Assembly: GCA_947507965.1 (NCBI GenBank)
Contig: CANNQU010000027.1
Location: 1-40,249, forward strand
Direction: 5' to 3'
Source of the DNA: Bacteroidota bacterium
Lineage (GTDB): Bacteria; Bacteroidota; Bacteroidia; UKL13-3
DNA length: 40,249 bases
This document shows, in pieces, positions 1-8,283 of this stretch (positions are counted from its first letter, which is position 1; every line of letters starts with the position of its first letter). The position numbers and the translations under genes are program-made. The notes beneath the pieces were generated by a model that did no database searches, was not told the DNA's origin, and saw only the letters and a program-made list of their open reading frames with translations.

Positions 1-2
1 AA

Positions 3-143
3 TACGTCAATGGTAACTTGTTCATGGACCTAGGATCTGCGAAAGGAGGGCTTCAGAATAGGAATGACGAAACAGCATTGATACGGTCTTTGCGGATCAT
101 TTTATTTTCGCCAGCACATCAAATACTGAAATACCCCCGCTAA
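3..143 (+). CDS. Possible C-terminal end of an upstream gene (partial)
   Basis: Frame 3 is open from the first base of the window to a TAA at 141-143, giving 46 residues that end in HQILKYPR. An open frame this long is only mildly unlikely by chance in AT-rich DNA, so this may be the tail of a real gene. Its arginine codons (AGG, CGG) are not the usual ones of neighbouring genes. I do not recognise a family. A competing reading is a minus-strand gene starting near position 24 (ATG AAC AAG) and running out of the window. The sequence cannot decide between them. Confidence 0.3.
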   Translation, partial: YVNGNLFMDLGSAKGGLQNRNDETALIRSLRIILFSPAHQILKYPR

Positions 144-196
144 TGAGCTGAAACACGCAATCTTTGAAAATATTTTCAATTTCAAATTCTTTTTGT

Positions 197-204
197 TACC
201 TTTG
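197..204 (+). promoter_or_regulatory. Bacteroidota -7 promoter element of rplU-rpmA
   Basis: TACCTTTG matches the Bacteroidota -7 consensus TAnnTTTG exactly. It lies 26 bases before the rplU ATG, in the only gap upstream of the gene. An AT-rich tract precedes it, but I see no clear TTTG -33 element at the expected 19-base spacing. A purine-rich AAAGGAA lies at 221-227 just before the start codon and may act as ribosome binding site. Confidence 0.6.
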
Positions 205-230
205 CCGTCCTAAAAAAATAAAGGAATATA

Positions 231-545
231 ATGTTTGCAATAGTAACCATAGCTGGTCAACAATTCAAAGTAACGAAGAACCAAACACTCTACGTTCACC
301 ATCTGTCAAACGAAGAAGGCGCTAACCTTGAATTTAGCGATGTATTATTAATCAACAACGAAGGTAGTGTACGCATAGGCACACCCCATGTTAGTGGAGC
401 GAAAGTTACTGCTACTATTGTTGAGAGCTTAGTTAAAGGCGATAAAGTAATCGTGTTTAAAAAGAAGCGTAGAAAAGGATATCGCCTCATGAAAGGCCAT
501 CGTCAGCAATTCAGCAAAATAAAAATAAACGAAATAGTAGCTTAA
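231..545 (+). CDS. rplU: 50S ribosomal protein L21
   Basis: The 104-residue product has the length and pattern of bacterial ribosomal protein L21, a 23S-rRNA-binding component of the large subunit. It opens with the typical FAIVTIAGQQFKV and carries the conserved basic tail FKKKRRKGYRLMKGHRQ, followed by a short KIKINEIVA end. The ATG at 231 is preceded by a purine-rich tract and by a -7 element at 197-204. rpmA follows after 30 bases, the usual rplU-rpmA pair. The obgE gene that follows this pair in many other phyla is absent here. Confidence 0.97.
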   Translation: MFAIVTIAGQQFKVTKNQTLYVHHLSNEEGANLEFSDVLLINNEGSVRIGTPHVSGAKVTATIVESLVKGDKVIVFKKKRRKGYRLMKGHRQQFSKIKINEIVA

Positions 546-575
546 ATTTTAAAACGAATTAATAAATAAGTAAAC

Positions 576-836
576 ATGGCACATAAAAAAGGGGTCGGTT
601 CCGTAAAAAATGGTCGCGAATCGCATAGCAAACGCCTTGGTGTAAAAATCTACGGCGGTCAGGCAATCATTGCCGGTAATATCATTGTTCGCCAACGCGG
701 CACCAAACACCACCCCAGCGTGGGTGTAGGTATTGGCAGAGACCATACGTTGTATGCCTTAATCGATGGATTTGTGAAATTCCAAAAGAAAGCAAGCGAC
801 AAATCGTATGTATCGGTTGTTGCAGCCAATGCATAG
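576..836 (+). CDS. rpmA: 50S ribosomal protein L27
   Basis: The 86-residue product starts [24 protein letters not shown] and contains [21 protein letters not shown], the standard pattern of L27, whose flexible N-terminus reaches towards the peptidyl-transferase centre. There is no Firmicutes-type cleavable N-terminal extension: the mature-type AHKKG start is encoded directly. It is cotranscribed with rplU, and a strong intrinsic terminator lies about 100 bases after the stop. Confidence 0.97.
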   Translation: MAHKKGVGSVKNGRESHSKRLGVKIYGGQAIIAGNIIVRQRGTKHHPSVGVGIGRDHTLYALIDGFVKFQKKASDKSYVSVVAANA

Positions 837-1159
837 GAAATTCAATACCAAAATGTAAAAATTACTTCTGATAGAAGTAATTAAGATAAAGTTAGACAGA
901 GAAAAAGCGGAAATTTAATAGTGAAAGATAACGAATCAAACCTTGTTCATTAAGTTGAGCAAGGTTTTTTTGTGTTGTTTCAGTCCCTTGCTGATAAAGC
1001 ACCAGCATCCCATATATATAAGAATCAATCGGGAAATTCCTTTTTAAATAAGCTTAACCGGTTAAGCATTGCTTTGGCGATTGCAGTATCGTAAGCATCC
1101 CTTTCAATAAAGAAAATATAGGCCATGGAATTAAGGTTTTTATATCCATCAATTTGGGT
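837..1159. other. Intergenic stretch between rpmA and purM
   Basis: Apart from the terminator at 938-971 I see no gene here. A 61-codon minus-strand frame (1025-1210) runs into the start of purM and has no recognisable family or promoter, so I treat it as chance. The last bases lead into the purM promoter. Confidence 0.5.
938..971 (+). terminator. Rho-independent terminator of rplU-rpmA
   Basis: A 12-base-pair stem (AAACCTTGTTCA at 938-949 with TGAGCAAGGTTT at 956-967, one T-G pair) closes a six-base loop and runs into a seven-T tract (965-971). The position about 100 bases after rpmA fits the end of the two-gene ribosomal operon. Confidence 0.85.
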
Positions 1160-1167
1160 TAAATTTG
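1160..1167 (+). promoter_or_regulatory. Bacteroidota -7 element of purM operon
   Basis: TAAATTTG matches TAnnTTTG. It sits so close to the purM ATG (1177) that the predicted transcript would have a leader of only a few bases. The element covers the TTG at 1165, which argues against that TTG as the start codon. Confidence 0.55.
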
Positions 1168-1176
1168 CACCCGCAA

Positions 1177-2337
1177 ATGACAGATAAATACACACGCCGC
1201 GGGGTCTCATCGCAAAAAGAAGACGTGCATGCCGCTATAAAAAATCTCGACAAAGGCTTGTTTCCGAAAGCATTTTGCAAAGTTGTGCCCGATTATTTAG
1301 GTGGCGATCAAAACTATTGTAACATCATGCATGCCGACGGTGCCGGCACCAAAAGCAGTTTGGCCTACGCCTATTGGCGCGAAACCGGCGACCTGAACGT
1401 ATGGAAAAACATTGCCATAGATGCCATCGTGATGAATATCGACGACCTGCTGTGCGTAGGAGTTACCGATGAATTCCTTCTCTCATCTACCATCGGAAGA
1501 AATAAAAACCTGATCCCGGCTGAAGTGCTCTCGGCTCTTATCAACGGCGCACATGAATTTATTGAGTCGCTCAAACCTTTTGGAATTCATATCCATCACA
1601 CCGGTGGCGAAACGGCCGATGTAGGCGACTTGGTGCGTACCGTTATTGTTGACAGCACCGTTACGGCTCGTGCTAAACGCATGGATATAATCGACAATGC
1701 CCATATTAAACCGGGCAATGTAATCGTTGGTTTTGCAAGTTATGGACAAGCATCGTACGAAAAAGAATATAACAGTGGCATAGGAAGCAACGGATTAACC
1801 AGTGCCCGTCACGACGTGTTTAGTGCCCTTTATAAAGCCAAATACCCTGAAACGTATGATATCGCTATCGATGAAGTTGCCTATACCGGAAACTTACAAT
1901 TCACCGATGCTATCGAAGGAATTTCATTAAACGCCGCACAGATGGTGCTTTCTCCGACTCGTACCTATGCCCCCTTGGTGAAAGAAATGCTAAAACACTT
2001 CCGACAGGCAATCGATGGCATGATTCATTGCAGTGGTGGCGGACAAACGAAAATATTACATTTTGTTGATGCGGTGCATATCATAAAGAACAATCTTTTA
2101 CCCACCCCTATTCTCTTCCAAACGATTCAGAAGCAGAGTGGCACCCGTTGGCGGGAGATGTACAGCACGTTTAATATGGGCCATCGGCTGGAAATTTATA
2201 CGGATGTTGCTACCGCTGCTGAATTAATAAAAATTTCAAAGTCGTTTTTTATTGATGCACAAATTATTGGAACGGTTGAAGCCAGTGATACGAAAAAACT
2301 TACCATAGAAAGTGAATGGGGGAAATTTGAATATTAA
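1177..2337 (+). CDS. purM: Phosphoribosylformylglycinamidine cyclo-ligase (AIR synthase), divergent Bacteroidota type
   Basis: This 386-residue protein belongs to the PurM/AIR synthase superfamily, which closes the imidazole ring of AIR with ATP in purine synthesis. Visible family marks are HADGAGTKSS (canonical DGVGTK), AIDAIVMNIDDLLCVGV (the ATP/Mg-binding helix), HHTGGETADVGDL (canonical GGETAEMPG) and GIGSNGLTSARH (canonical HSNGYSLVR). It is about 40 residues longer than the usual 345, and the late glycine motif reads HCSGGGQTKILHF instead of the typical ITGGG-N-R. ATG 1177 is preferred over TTG 1165 because the promoter covers the latter. hflX starts three bases after the stop, so the two are cotranscribed. 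Confidence 0.88.
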   Translation: MTDKYTRRGVSSQKEDVHAAIKNLDKGLFPKAFCKVVPDYLGGDQNYCNIMHADGAGTKSSLAYAYWRETGDLNVWKNIAIDAIVMNIDDLLCVGVTDEFLLSSTIGRNKNLIPAEVLSALINGAHEFIESLKPFGIHIHHTGGETADVGDLVRTVIVDSTVTARAKRMDIIDNAHIKPGNVIVGFASYGQASYEKEYNSGIGSNGLTSARHDVFSALYKAKYPETYDIAIDEVAYTGNLQFTDAIEGISLNAAQMVLSPTRTYAPLVKEMLKHFRQAIDGMIHCSGGGQTKILHFVDAVHIIKNNLLPTPILFQTIQKQSGTRWREMYSTFNMGHRLEIYTDVATAAELIKISKSFFIDAQIIGTVEASDTKKLTIESEWGKFEY

Positions 2338-2340
2338 GTT

Positions 2341-3498
2341 ATGACGAAAGAAAAACTGCACGATACCCGCCCAAAACCTGAAACAGCAATACTTGTATCG
2401 GTTGGCAATAAATTCGACAAAGAAGAACAGCTGAATATCTTTTTAGACGAATTGGAATTCTTAGCTAAAACGGCCGGTGCGATAACAAAGAAACGTTTCA
2501 TACAACGCCTCGATCATATTGAACAAGGCACTTATGTAGGTAAAGGGAAACTCAAAGAGTTGGCCGATTATGTAAAAGAAAACGAGATTGATATGGTGCT
2601 CTTTGATGATGAACTCTCTCCTGCACAAACCCGAAATATCGAAAACGAATTCAACCCCGACAAAAATGATATGAAGGTTAAAGTAATCGACCGCAGCCGT
2701 CTGATACTCGATATCTTCGCACATAATGCCCGAACAGCACAAGCTAAAACACAAGTAGAACTTGCACAATACCAGTATTTGCTTCCTCGTCTTACCAATT
2801 TATGGACTCACTTGAGCCGGCAAAAAGGAGGCATCGGAATGAAAGGGGCTGGTGAAAAAGAAATTGAAACCGATCGACGCGTTATTAATAACCGCATCGC
2901 GCTCTTAAAAGAAGAGCTAAAAAACATCGACCGCCAAAACACCATCAAGAGAAAAGACAGAGAAGATAAACCCCGCTTAACCTTAGTGGGCTATACCAAT
3001 GTAGGGAAATCAACGATCATGAATGTGTTGAGCAAAGCAGAAATATTGGCTGAAAACAAGTTGTTTAGCACCCTCGACAGTACGGTTCGAAAAGTGGTCT
3101 TAAAAACCGTTCCATTCTTGCTCACCGATACGGTTGGTTTTATTCGCAAATTACCACATCAACTCATCGAATGCTTTAAAAGCACCCTCGATGAGGTGCG
3201 TGAAGCCGATGCACTCATTCATGTGGTTGACTTAAGCAGTAACGAATATGAGGCTCAAATGCAAACCGTGAAAGAAACCATCGAAGAGCTTGGTGCGCAT
3301 ACCAAACCCATCCTTACCCTGTACAATAAAATTGATGCCATGACCGAAGAGCAACGATACAATTTACATAACACCTATATGGCAAAAGAAAACTTGCCGG
3401 TGGTATTTATCAGTGCCCTAAATAAAACGAATACAGAAGAATTACGTGATGCCGTTTCTAATTTGGTACAACAAGTGAGTAAAAAGCGAACCTATTAA
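2341..3498 (+). CDS. hflX: Ribosome-associated GTPase HflX
   Basis: The 385-residue protein has the HflX layout: an N-terminal nucleotide-binding domain containing GTYVGKGKLKEL, the hallmark linker SRQKGGIGMKGAGEKEIETDRR, and a Ras-like G domain. G1 is GYTNVGKST at 217-225, G3 is DTVGF from 263, and the NKID specificity motif lies near 330. HflX binds the 50S subunit and in other bacteria splits stalled 70S ribosomes and helps recovery from stress. The gene follows purM by three bases and precedes a small hypothetical gene by 25 bases. Length and motifs are complete. Confidence 0.96.
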   Translation: MTKEKLHDTRPKPETAILVSVGNKFDKEEQLNIFLDELEFLAKTAGAITKKRFIQRLDHIEQGTYVGKGKLKELADYVKENEIDMVLFDDELSPAQTRNIENEFNPDKNDMKVKVIDRSRLILDIFAHNARTAQAKTQVELAQYQYLLPRLTNLWTHLSRQKGGIGMKGAGEKEIETDRRVINNRIALLKEELKNIDRQNTIKRKDREDKPRLTLVGYTNVGKSTIMNVLSKAEILAENKLFSTLDSTVRKVVLKTVPFLLTDTVGFIRKLPHQLIECFKSTLDEVREADALIHVVDLSSNEYEAQMQTVKETIEELGAHTKPILTLYNKIDAMTEEQRYNLHNTYMAKENLPVVFISALNKTNTEELRDAVSNLVQQVSKKRTY

Positions 3499-3523
3499 GC
3501 ATCATTAAAAAATTAAGATCTTC

Positions 3524-3865
3524 ATGAATAGCGAAAAAATATCGTCGGACTTCATAGCCCTCCAATCGAAACTTAAAGAGCAGTTTCAACGACAACCCAG
3601 CATGGATGCCATTCTCTTTATCATCGGCATGAATGCCTTGGGTAAAGGAAACGTAACCTACGACAGAGAAGAAAAAATGAACCTTCTTCACGTTGCTCAC
3701 TGTACCATATTTGCCTTAAGTGGATACTATGAACTAGAGCGAACCGATGAGGAAGGATGGCCTCACTTTAAAACACTCAAACAATATCCTTTAATGGAAA
3801 TCGCGGCACAAGAAAACTTTTTAAAGGAACATATCCTCATGTATTTTGAAAGTATCGAATATTAG
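3524..3865 (+). CDS. Conserved hypothetical protein, 113 residues
   Basis: A small, probably cytosolic protein with no signal peptide or membrane segment. It appears mostly helical, with a central stretch LFIIGMNALGKG followed by an acidic/aromatic middle (YYELERTDEEGWPHF) and a C-terminal helix (ENFLKEHILMYFESIEY). I do not recognise a named family, although it resembles short conserved Bacteroidota proteins. It is the last gene of the purM-hflX unit and ends three bases before the convergent DUF4476 gene. Reading frame, length and position support a real gene; function is unknown. Confidence 0.8.
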   Translation: MNSEKISSDFIALQSKLKEQFQRQPSMDAILFIIGMNALGKGNVTYDREEKMNLLHVAHCTIFALSGYYELERTDEEGWPHFKTLKQYPLMEIAAQENFLKEHILMYFESIEY

Positions 3866-3868
3866 GTT

Positions 3869-4681
3869 TTAACGGGCAGCCAATTGCGCTATTTCGTTTT
3901 TACTGCTATCGAAGGTAAAAGCATCACCTAATTGATAATACTTGTCCTTGTCGGGAGTATAGTTATAGGCATACTTCGCAATCTCAAGCTTTGTACTCTC
4001 AAAACTAAACAACAAAATGACCTCCCTAATTTGTTCGATACTTAATGTATTCTGTGAGATTCCACTTTTCGCTAATGTAAGTTTAGTATGATCAAAAGAT
4101 GCGTTGTCAATACTATATTTTAGAGCACTGAAATCGGATGGGCTCATATAATAGTTGCCGTCATTTCCTCCTCTGTTTTGGCCATGCCCACCATCATCTT
4201 GACGGTTATCATACCTTTGATCATATTCATCATTTCTATTCTTATCATTATAACGGTGTTTCTCATTGGAATTTTCCTCCTCATACCACTCCCTATTTTG
4301 ATACCTATCCTTATTATTATAATGGTGCGATGGTTGCTTCGGGCCTCTCTCTGGTACCATTCGATCGATATGTAAACCATAGCCATCGATGGAAGCAAAT
4401 AAATCACGGTGGCCTCTCATATCGATTTCTCCATTAAACATCACTACGGGCATAGGTCTGCGATATTGACCTTGTACCGGAGCAAAACATGCTATGGTTA
4501 AATGATGCTGGCCTGGGCCTAAATAAGCTAACTTGAAACTGGAGCCTTGGAATCGATAATAGGCGCCATCGATACTAACGGAGTAGTTCGCCTGACGAGG
4601 AAAGTTTAAATAAAACGACGATGCGTTGGCTGAATAGCTTGCAAATAATGCAACTGCTAAAAGGTAGATGTAACGTTTCAT
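3869..4681 (-). CDS. DUF4476-domain exported protein
   Basis: The start is placed at 4681, where MKRYIYLLAVALFASYSANAS is a clean signal peptide; an upstream in-frame ATG at 4747 would put 22 unlikely residues before it. The 270-residue product has an N-terminal beta-rich section (about 22-105), a very hydrophilic middle rich in Asn, Asp, Glu, Arg, Tyr and Gly, and a C-terminal DUF4476 domain of about 90 residues beginning at MSPSDFSAL. In that domain a helix pattern of the type F-S-KLEIAK recurs three times. The domain is common in exported Bacteroidota proteins and has no known activity. It is transcribed towards the purM operon. Confidence 0.85.
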   Translation of the reverse strand: MKRYIYLLAVALFASYSANASSFYLNFPRQANYSVSIDGAYYRFQGSSFKLAYLGPGQHHLTIACFAPVQGQYRRPMPVVMFNGEIDMRGHRDLFASIDGYGLHIDRMVPERGPKQPSHHYNNKDRYQNREWYEEENSNEKHRYNDKNRNDEYDQRYDNRQDDGGHGQNRGGNDGNYYMSPSDFSALKYSIDNASFDHTKLTLAKSGISQNTLSIEQIREVILLFSFESTKLEIAKYAYNYTPDKDKYYQLGDAFTFDSSKNEIAQLAAR

Positions 4682-4876
4682 GGCGGTGATAATTAAATGG
4701 TTTGACTTTATTAAATACCAATAATGCAATGTATAAATGCCTTTCAACGCTTGATATACTGCGATCTTGGACTTTTATATTTTTGTGGTTTCAATTGCCA
4801 TGCCAAAAAATAATGCTTAACACGGCTTAACACGAATTCATTTTTAGGAGAAATTATGCATTGGTTACAATTTAAG

Positions 4877-4884
4877 TAAATTCG
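4877..4884 (+). promoter_or_regulatory. Probable -7 element (TTCG variant) of the ABC transporter gene
   Basis: TAAATTCG differs from TAnnTTTG by one base, and the same octamer occurs before yidC. It ends 16 bases before the TTG start at 4901, which supports that start. No convincing -33 element is seen. Confidence 0.4.
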
Positions 4885-4900
4885 CTTCAAATTATTTGAA

Positions 4901-6577
4901 TTGCTAAACTCCTTTATTTTATTTAAAACACGCATTGCAATACATTCTCTGCTCTCCGTTGAACGTCAAAAGACATTATCGGTAATGATATTTTTTTCTT
5001 TATGCAGCGCATTACTTGATGTACTTGCTATTGCTCTTTTAGTGTTTCTTATTCATTTCATTTCCACTCATGAAATGAATTATACCACCATGCAACAAAT
5101 TGGAGGTGCCTTCCTAGTTATCGCTTTTTTCGCATTGAAAAACACCATAAACACTTACCTTACAAAGATCCAGTCGACATTTGCATTTTCTGAAGCATTA
5201 ATACAGAGTGCGAACGTATTTAAAAACATCGCTCATCAAAATGAACTGTTCTTTCGAAACTCAGAAACAGGGGCCTTAATAGGCGATATAATGTACGTCC
5301 CCACTGCTTTTTCCAATGGAATAATTTTGGGCTATATTACCTTACTTACCGAATTAAGCGTATTAATATTAATGCTTCTCTTTCTGGCATTCAGTTCGTT
5401 ATATGTGAGTTTGTTAGTTTTGCTCTTTGTAGCCCCGGCAGCGTTTTTTAGCTACCAAAGTATCAAAACCAGAGTAGAAGAATTAGGCAAATACAGGAAC
5501 AGCAATGTACAGCAAGCACAAGATGCCCTGGTACAAAGCTTGCAGGCGCATACCGATGCCGTAATATATAATCGTGTTGACTATTTCAAAGAGTTTTTTA
5601 TTTCGTTTGAGAAACAAATTAGTGCAACCGATGCCCAAGTATTTACCCTCAACAGCATGCCTGCCCGACTGATGGAATTATTCGCTGTGGTTGCCTTTTG
5701 TTTACTTTATATTTACTCCAAACATGCTGGCATTGAAAGCACATTGCCATTTAGCATCACCCTTTTTGTGGCTTCCGCTTTTCGGTTACTGCCTTCGATA
5801 AACAGGAGTTTAAGCGCGATGCTTCGAATCAAGAACCATTGGTTTTCAATAGATACATTACGAGCCTACAAAAAAATAAATCCGCTAAATCAAGAGCCTG
5901 ACGTTATTGAATTTAAAAACCATATAACCTTAAAAAATATTGAATTCGACTTTGCAGAAAAAACAATATGTAAAATAAATTTCTTCGAGCTTAAGAAAGG
6001 AAGTTGTATTGGCATATTTGGAAATACCGGTGAAGGAAAGTCAACGTTCCTCCAGTTAATGTTACATTTAATACCGGCCAAAAAAGGTAGCTTTTGGGTT
6101 GATGACGTTCTCATTGAAAAAGACCAAAGCTCGAGTTATCAGCAACTATTTTCATACATTAAGCAAGATGTGTTTATATTGAATGCCTCATTGCAAGAAA
6201 ACATTTCTTTAAGTAGGGAGGCCGATTCGAATAAAGTGTTGTTAGACGACATCATTAATAAATTGGAACTCAACAAATTAAAACATTTGCTCAGCGTAGA
6301 GGATAGTAATGCTGGAGAGGCTGGAAATAAATTATCGGGTGGGCAAAAAAAACTAATTGCTCTTGCTCGGGCCTTATATTTCGAAAAGCCTATTCTTGTT
6401 ATCGATGAGGCGCTGGCCTCACTCGATCATGAAACAACGCAACAAGTACTCCAAATTTTAAAGCTAGAACATAAAAAAGGCAAAACAATTATTATCGTCT
6501 CGCATCAACGAAATGTATTCGATATCTGCGAAACTATTTATGAATTTAAAAATGGAACCTTATCAAATCATAGGTAG
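4901..6577 (+). CDS. ABC exporter, fused permease and ATPase
   Basis: The 558-residue half-transporter has a membrane domain of about six helices (roughly 27-300) and a nucleotide-binding domain. Walker A is GNTGEGKST at 374-382, the signature LSGGQ at 478-482, Walker B ends in D502-E503 and the switch histidine is H535, so the ATPase looks intact. The architecture is that of MsbA/PglK-type exporters, which move lipids, lipid-linked sugars or peptides as dimers. The start is TTG; the next ATG (4985) would remove the N-terminal linker helix common in this family. A polysaccharide-type PHP phosphatase follows after two bases, suggesting a glycan-linked substrate, but no glycosyltransferase is adjacent. 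Confidence 0.9.
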   Translation: MLNSFILFKTRIAIHSLLSVERQKTLSVMIFFSLCSALLDVLAIALLVFLIHFISTHEMNYTTMQQIGGAFLVIAFFALKNTINTYLTKIQSTFAFSEALIQSANVFKNIAHQNELFFRNSETGALIGDIMYVPTAFSNGIILGYITLLTELSVLILMLLFLAFSSLYVSLLVLLFVAPAAFFSYQSIKTRVEELGKYRNSNVQQAQDALVQSLQAHTDAVIYNRVDYFKEFFISFEKQISATDAQVFTLNSMPARLMELFAVVAFCLLYIYSKHAGIESTLPFSITLFVASAFRLLPSINRSLSAMLRIKNHWFSIDTLRAYKKINPLNQEPDVIEFKNHITLKNIEFDFAEKTICKINFFELKKGSCIGIFGNTGEGKSTFLQLMLHLIPAKKGSFWVDDVLIEKDQSSSYQQLFSYIKQDVFILNASLQENISLSREADSNKVLLDDIINKLELNKLKHLLSVEDSNAGEAGNKLSGGQKKLIALARALYFEKPILVIDEALASLDHETTQQVLQILKLEHKKGKTIIIVSHQRNVFDICETIYEFKNGTLSNHR

Positions 6578-6579
6578 TC

Positions 6580-7314
6580 ATGTTTAACATATTCAGAAAA
6601 AAAAACACGATCCCAGAAGGCCCACCACTGAAAATTGACTTTCATTCGCATTTTTTACCTGGATTAGATGATGGCTGTGCCACCTTAGAAGATAGCATGG
6701 TATTATTAAAGCAGATGCATGATTATGGATATACCCACCTTATCATGTCGCCACACGTAATGGGCGATTTTTATAAGAACACCACTGAGATGATCCTCGG
6801 AAAGCTTGAAACAGTGAAGGAGGAAGCCCTAAAGCTAAAGCTTAATTTGAAACTGGAGGCTACTGCTGAATATTATTTAGATGAATGGTTTGATGAAAAA
6901 ATAAAGAAAAATGAACTATTACCCTTTGGAGCGAATCAAATACTATTTGAAATATCTTATGTAAATGAACCTCGAAATTTATTTGAAACCATATTTAAGT
7001 TACAAATTGCCGGCTATCAGCCCGTTTTAGCACATCCAGAAAGGTATAACTTCTACCACGATCGATTTGAAATTTATGAAGAACTCGTTGCGAAAGGTTG
7101 CCGGCTTCAAATAAACCTGTTGTCGCTTATTGGTTATTATGGAATTAACGAAAAAAAAATAGCCGAAAAACTGATTGACAAAAACTTAGTCTATTATGTT
7201 AGCAGTGATGCACACCGACTAAATCATGTTGAACTTTTAGGCCGTGTATTTAAATCCGAGCTATTTAAAAAAGTTTCACGCCAAATTCATAATCACGAAA
7301 TTTACAGTGTGTAA
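6580..7314 (+). CDS. CpsB/YwqE-type PHP-family tyrosine phosphatase
   Basis: The 244-residue protein shows the PHP metal-binding marks: IDFHSHFLPGLDDG with H22, H24 and D31, the loop HPERYNFYH near 150, and SSDAHR near 210. The family includes CpsB (Streptococcus) and YwqE (Bacillus), Mn-dependent phosphatases that act on the tyrosine kinases controlling capsule or exopolysaccharide synthesis. No cognate Wzc-like kinase is present in the window. It follows the ABC exporter gene by two bases and so is almost certainly cotranscribed. It is convergent with the DUF3108 gene. Confidence 0.9.
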   Translation: MFNIFRKKNTIPEGPPLKIDFHSHFLPGLDDGCATLEDSMVLLKQMHDYGYTHLIMSPHVMGDFYKNTTEMILGKLETVKEEALKLKLNLKLEATAEYYLDEWFDEKIKKNELLPFGANQILFEISYVNEPRNLFETIFKLQIAGYQPVLAHPERYNFYHDRFEIYEELVAKGCRLQINLLSLIGYYGINEKKIAEKLIDKNLVYYVSSDAHRLNHVELLGRVFKSELFKKVSRQIHNHEIYSV

Positions 7315-7354
7315 GAAATCGATGGATATTGAAATAAGAAAAATCGATACCCCT

Positions 7355-8146
7355 CTACTTTACCAAAGCATCAGCATTGTTTTTTAGATTACTGTATTTT
7401 ACGATATCAGCCTTAATTGAACCAACCGCCAAGTCGGCTTGAATGCGCAAGGGTAATAAATTGGCATCATCCGTTACCCACAGTGTCATCGCATCTTCAT
7501 CCTTAAAAACACGGTCAGCAATTACCTGAGGACGAATTTTTATCGCATTGAACTTTCCTAAATCGGTATAAATGATCTCCCTTCCAATAATTTTTAATGA
7601 GATTTTAGTTACCGCCTTATCCAGGTAAAAAGTAATAGGGTACGTTGTTCCAATGGCTGCATCCTTAACCTTTAAGCTCCGAGCATAATACAACATACTA
7701 ATAATATCCTGTGTATATTCTGGCATTGAAATACTTCCTTTGATGGAAGTCACCATCTTCTTTTCATGATCGAAGGCTGCATTATCTTGATCATTATAGC
7801 CGCCTTCATGCTGCTCTTTCGAATATTTTAATGGTGCCAATGCATTTACGTCTATAAAGGAATGATACTCATCCCGTACTTTAAAAAACCAATCGAAGCT
7901 GCTTGCCGATTTACCCTTACCAATTACATGATAAACATCCCTTCCTTTAATCTTCTCTAAATAAGGAAGCACTCTAATAGAGCCATAGCCTGCGGTAACG
8001 AAGCCATAATGTATCCTGAATTCAATGGTTTCACCTTGAATAAAAGCCGTGTTATCCATTTTCCGAAATTCAAAATTATCTGACTTGAAACTAAATAATA
8101 CAAGAATCAGGAGGAATAGCGTTATATTTTTCTTTGAATATTTCAT
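7355..8146 (-). CDS. DUF3108 exported protein
   Basis: The protein matches DUF3108: ETIEFRIHYGFVTAGYGSIRV early on, a central segment with SSFDWFFKVRDEYHSFID, and a C-terminal strand pattern including ALTLWVTDD-like MTLWVTDDANLLPLRIQ. It starts with a hydrophobic signal segment (KKNITLFLLILVLFSF). I place the start at 8146; an in-frame ATG at 8167 adds seven residues and cannot be excluded. DUF3108 proteins are exported envelope proteins of unknown activity, widespread in Bacteroidota. It is convergent with the PHP phosphatase and is separated from rlmI by about 140 bases. Confidence 0.87.
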   Translation of the reverse strand: MKYSKKNITLFLLILVLFSFKSDNFEFRKMDNTAFIQGETIEFRIHYGFVTAGYGSIRVLPYLEKIKGRDVYHVIGKGKSASSFDWFFKVRDEYHSFIDVNALAPLKYSKEQHEGGYNDQDNAAFDHEKKMVTSIKGSISMPEYTQDIISMLYYARSLKVKDAAIGTTYPITFYLDKAVTKISLKIIGREIIYTDLGKFNAIKIRPQVIADRVFKDEDAMTLWVTDDANLLPLRIQADLAVGSIKADIVKYSNLKNNADALVK

Positions 8147-8283
8147 TACTAACTGTAAAGTTACCATTTTCCGTATCCAAATTACGTACCAAATTTTAAC
8201 AGGCAGTGAAACAGGATGTTTTATTTCCTAATAATTACTAAATCCTAGATGGCCTTTCGTACGTTCATCGCCATTACTTTTCG

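Noticed and set aside
1025-1210. 61-codon minus-strand frame between rpmA and purM
   Set aside because: It overlaps the purM start and promoter, has no family resemblance and no promoter of its own.
4138-4437. Three overlapping frames of 65-99 codons opposite or shifted within the DUF4476 gene
   Set aside because: They arise from the low-complexity Asn/Asp/Arg-rich codons of that gene; their products are biased His/Tyr or Ile/Met strings.
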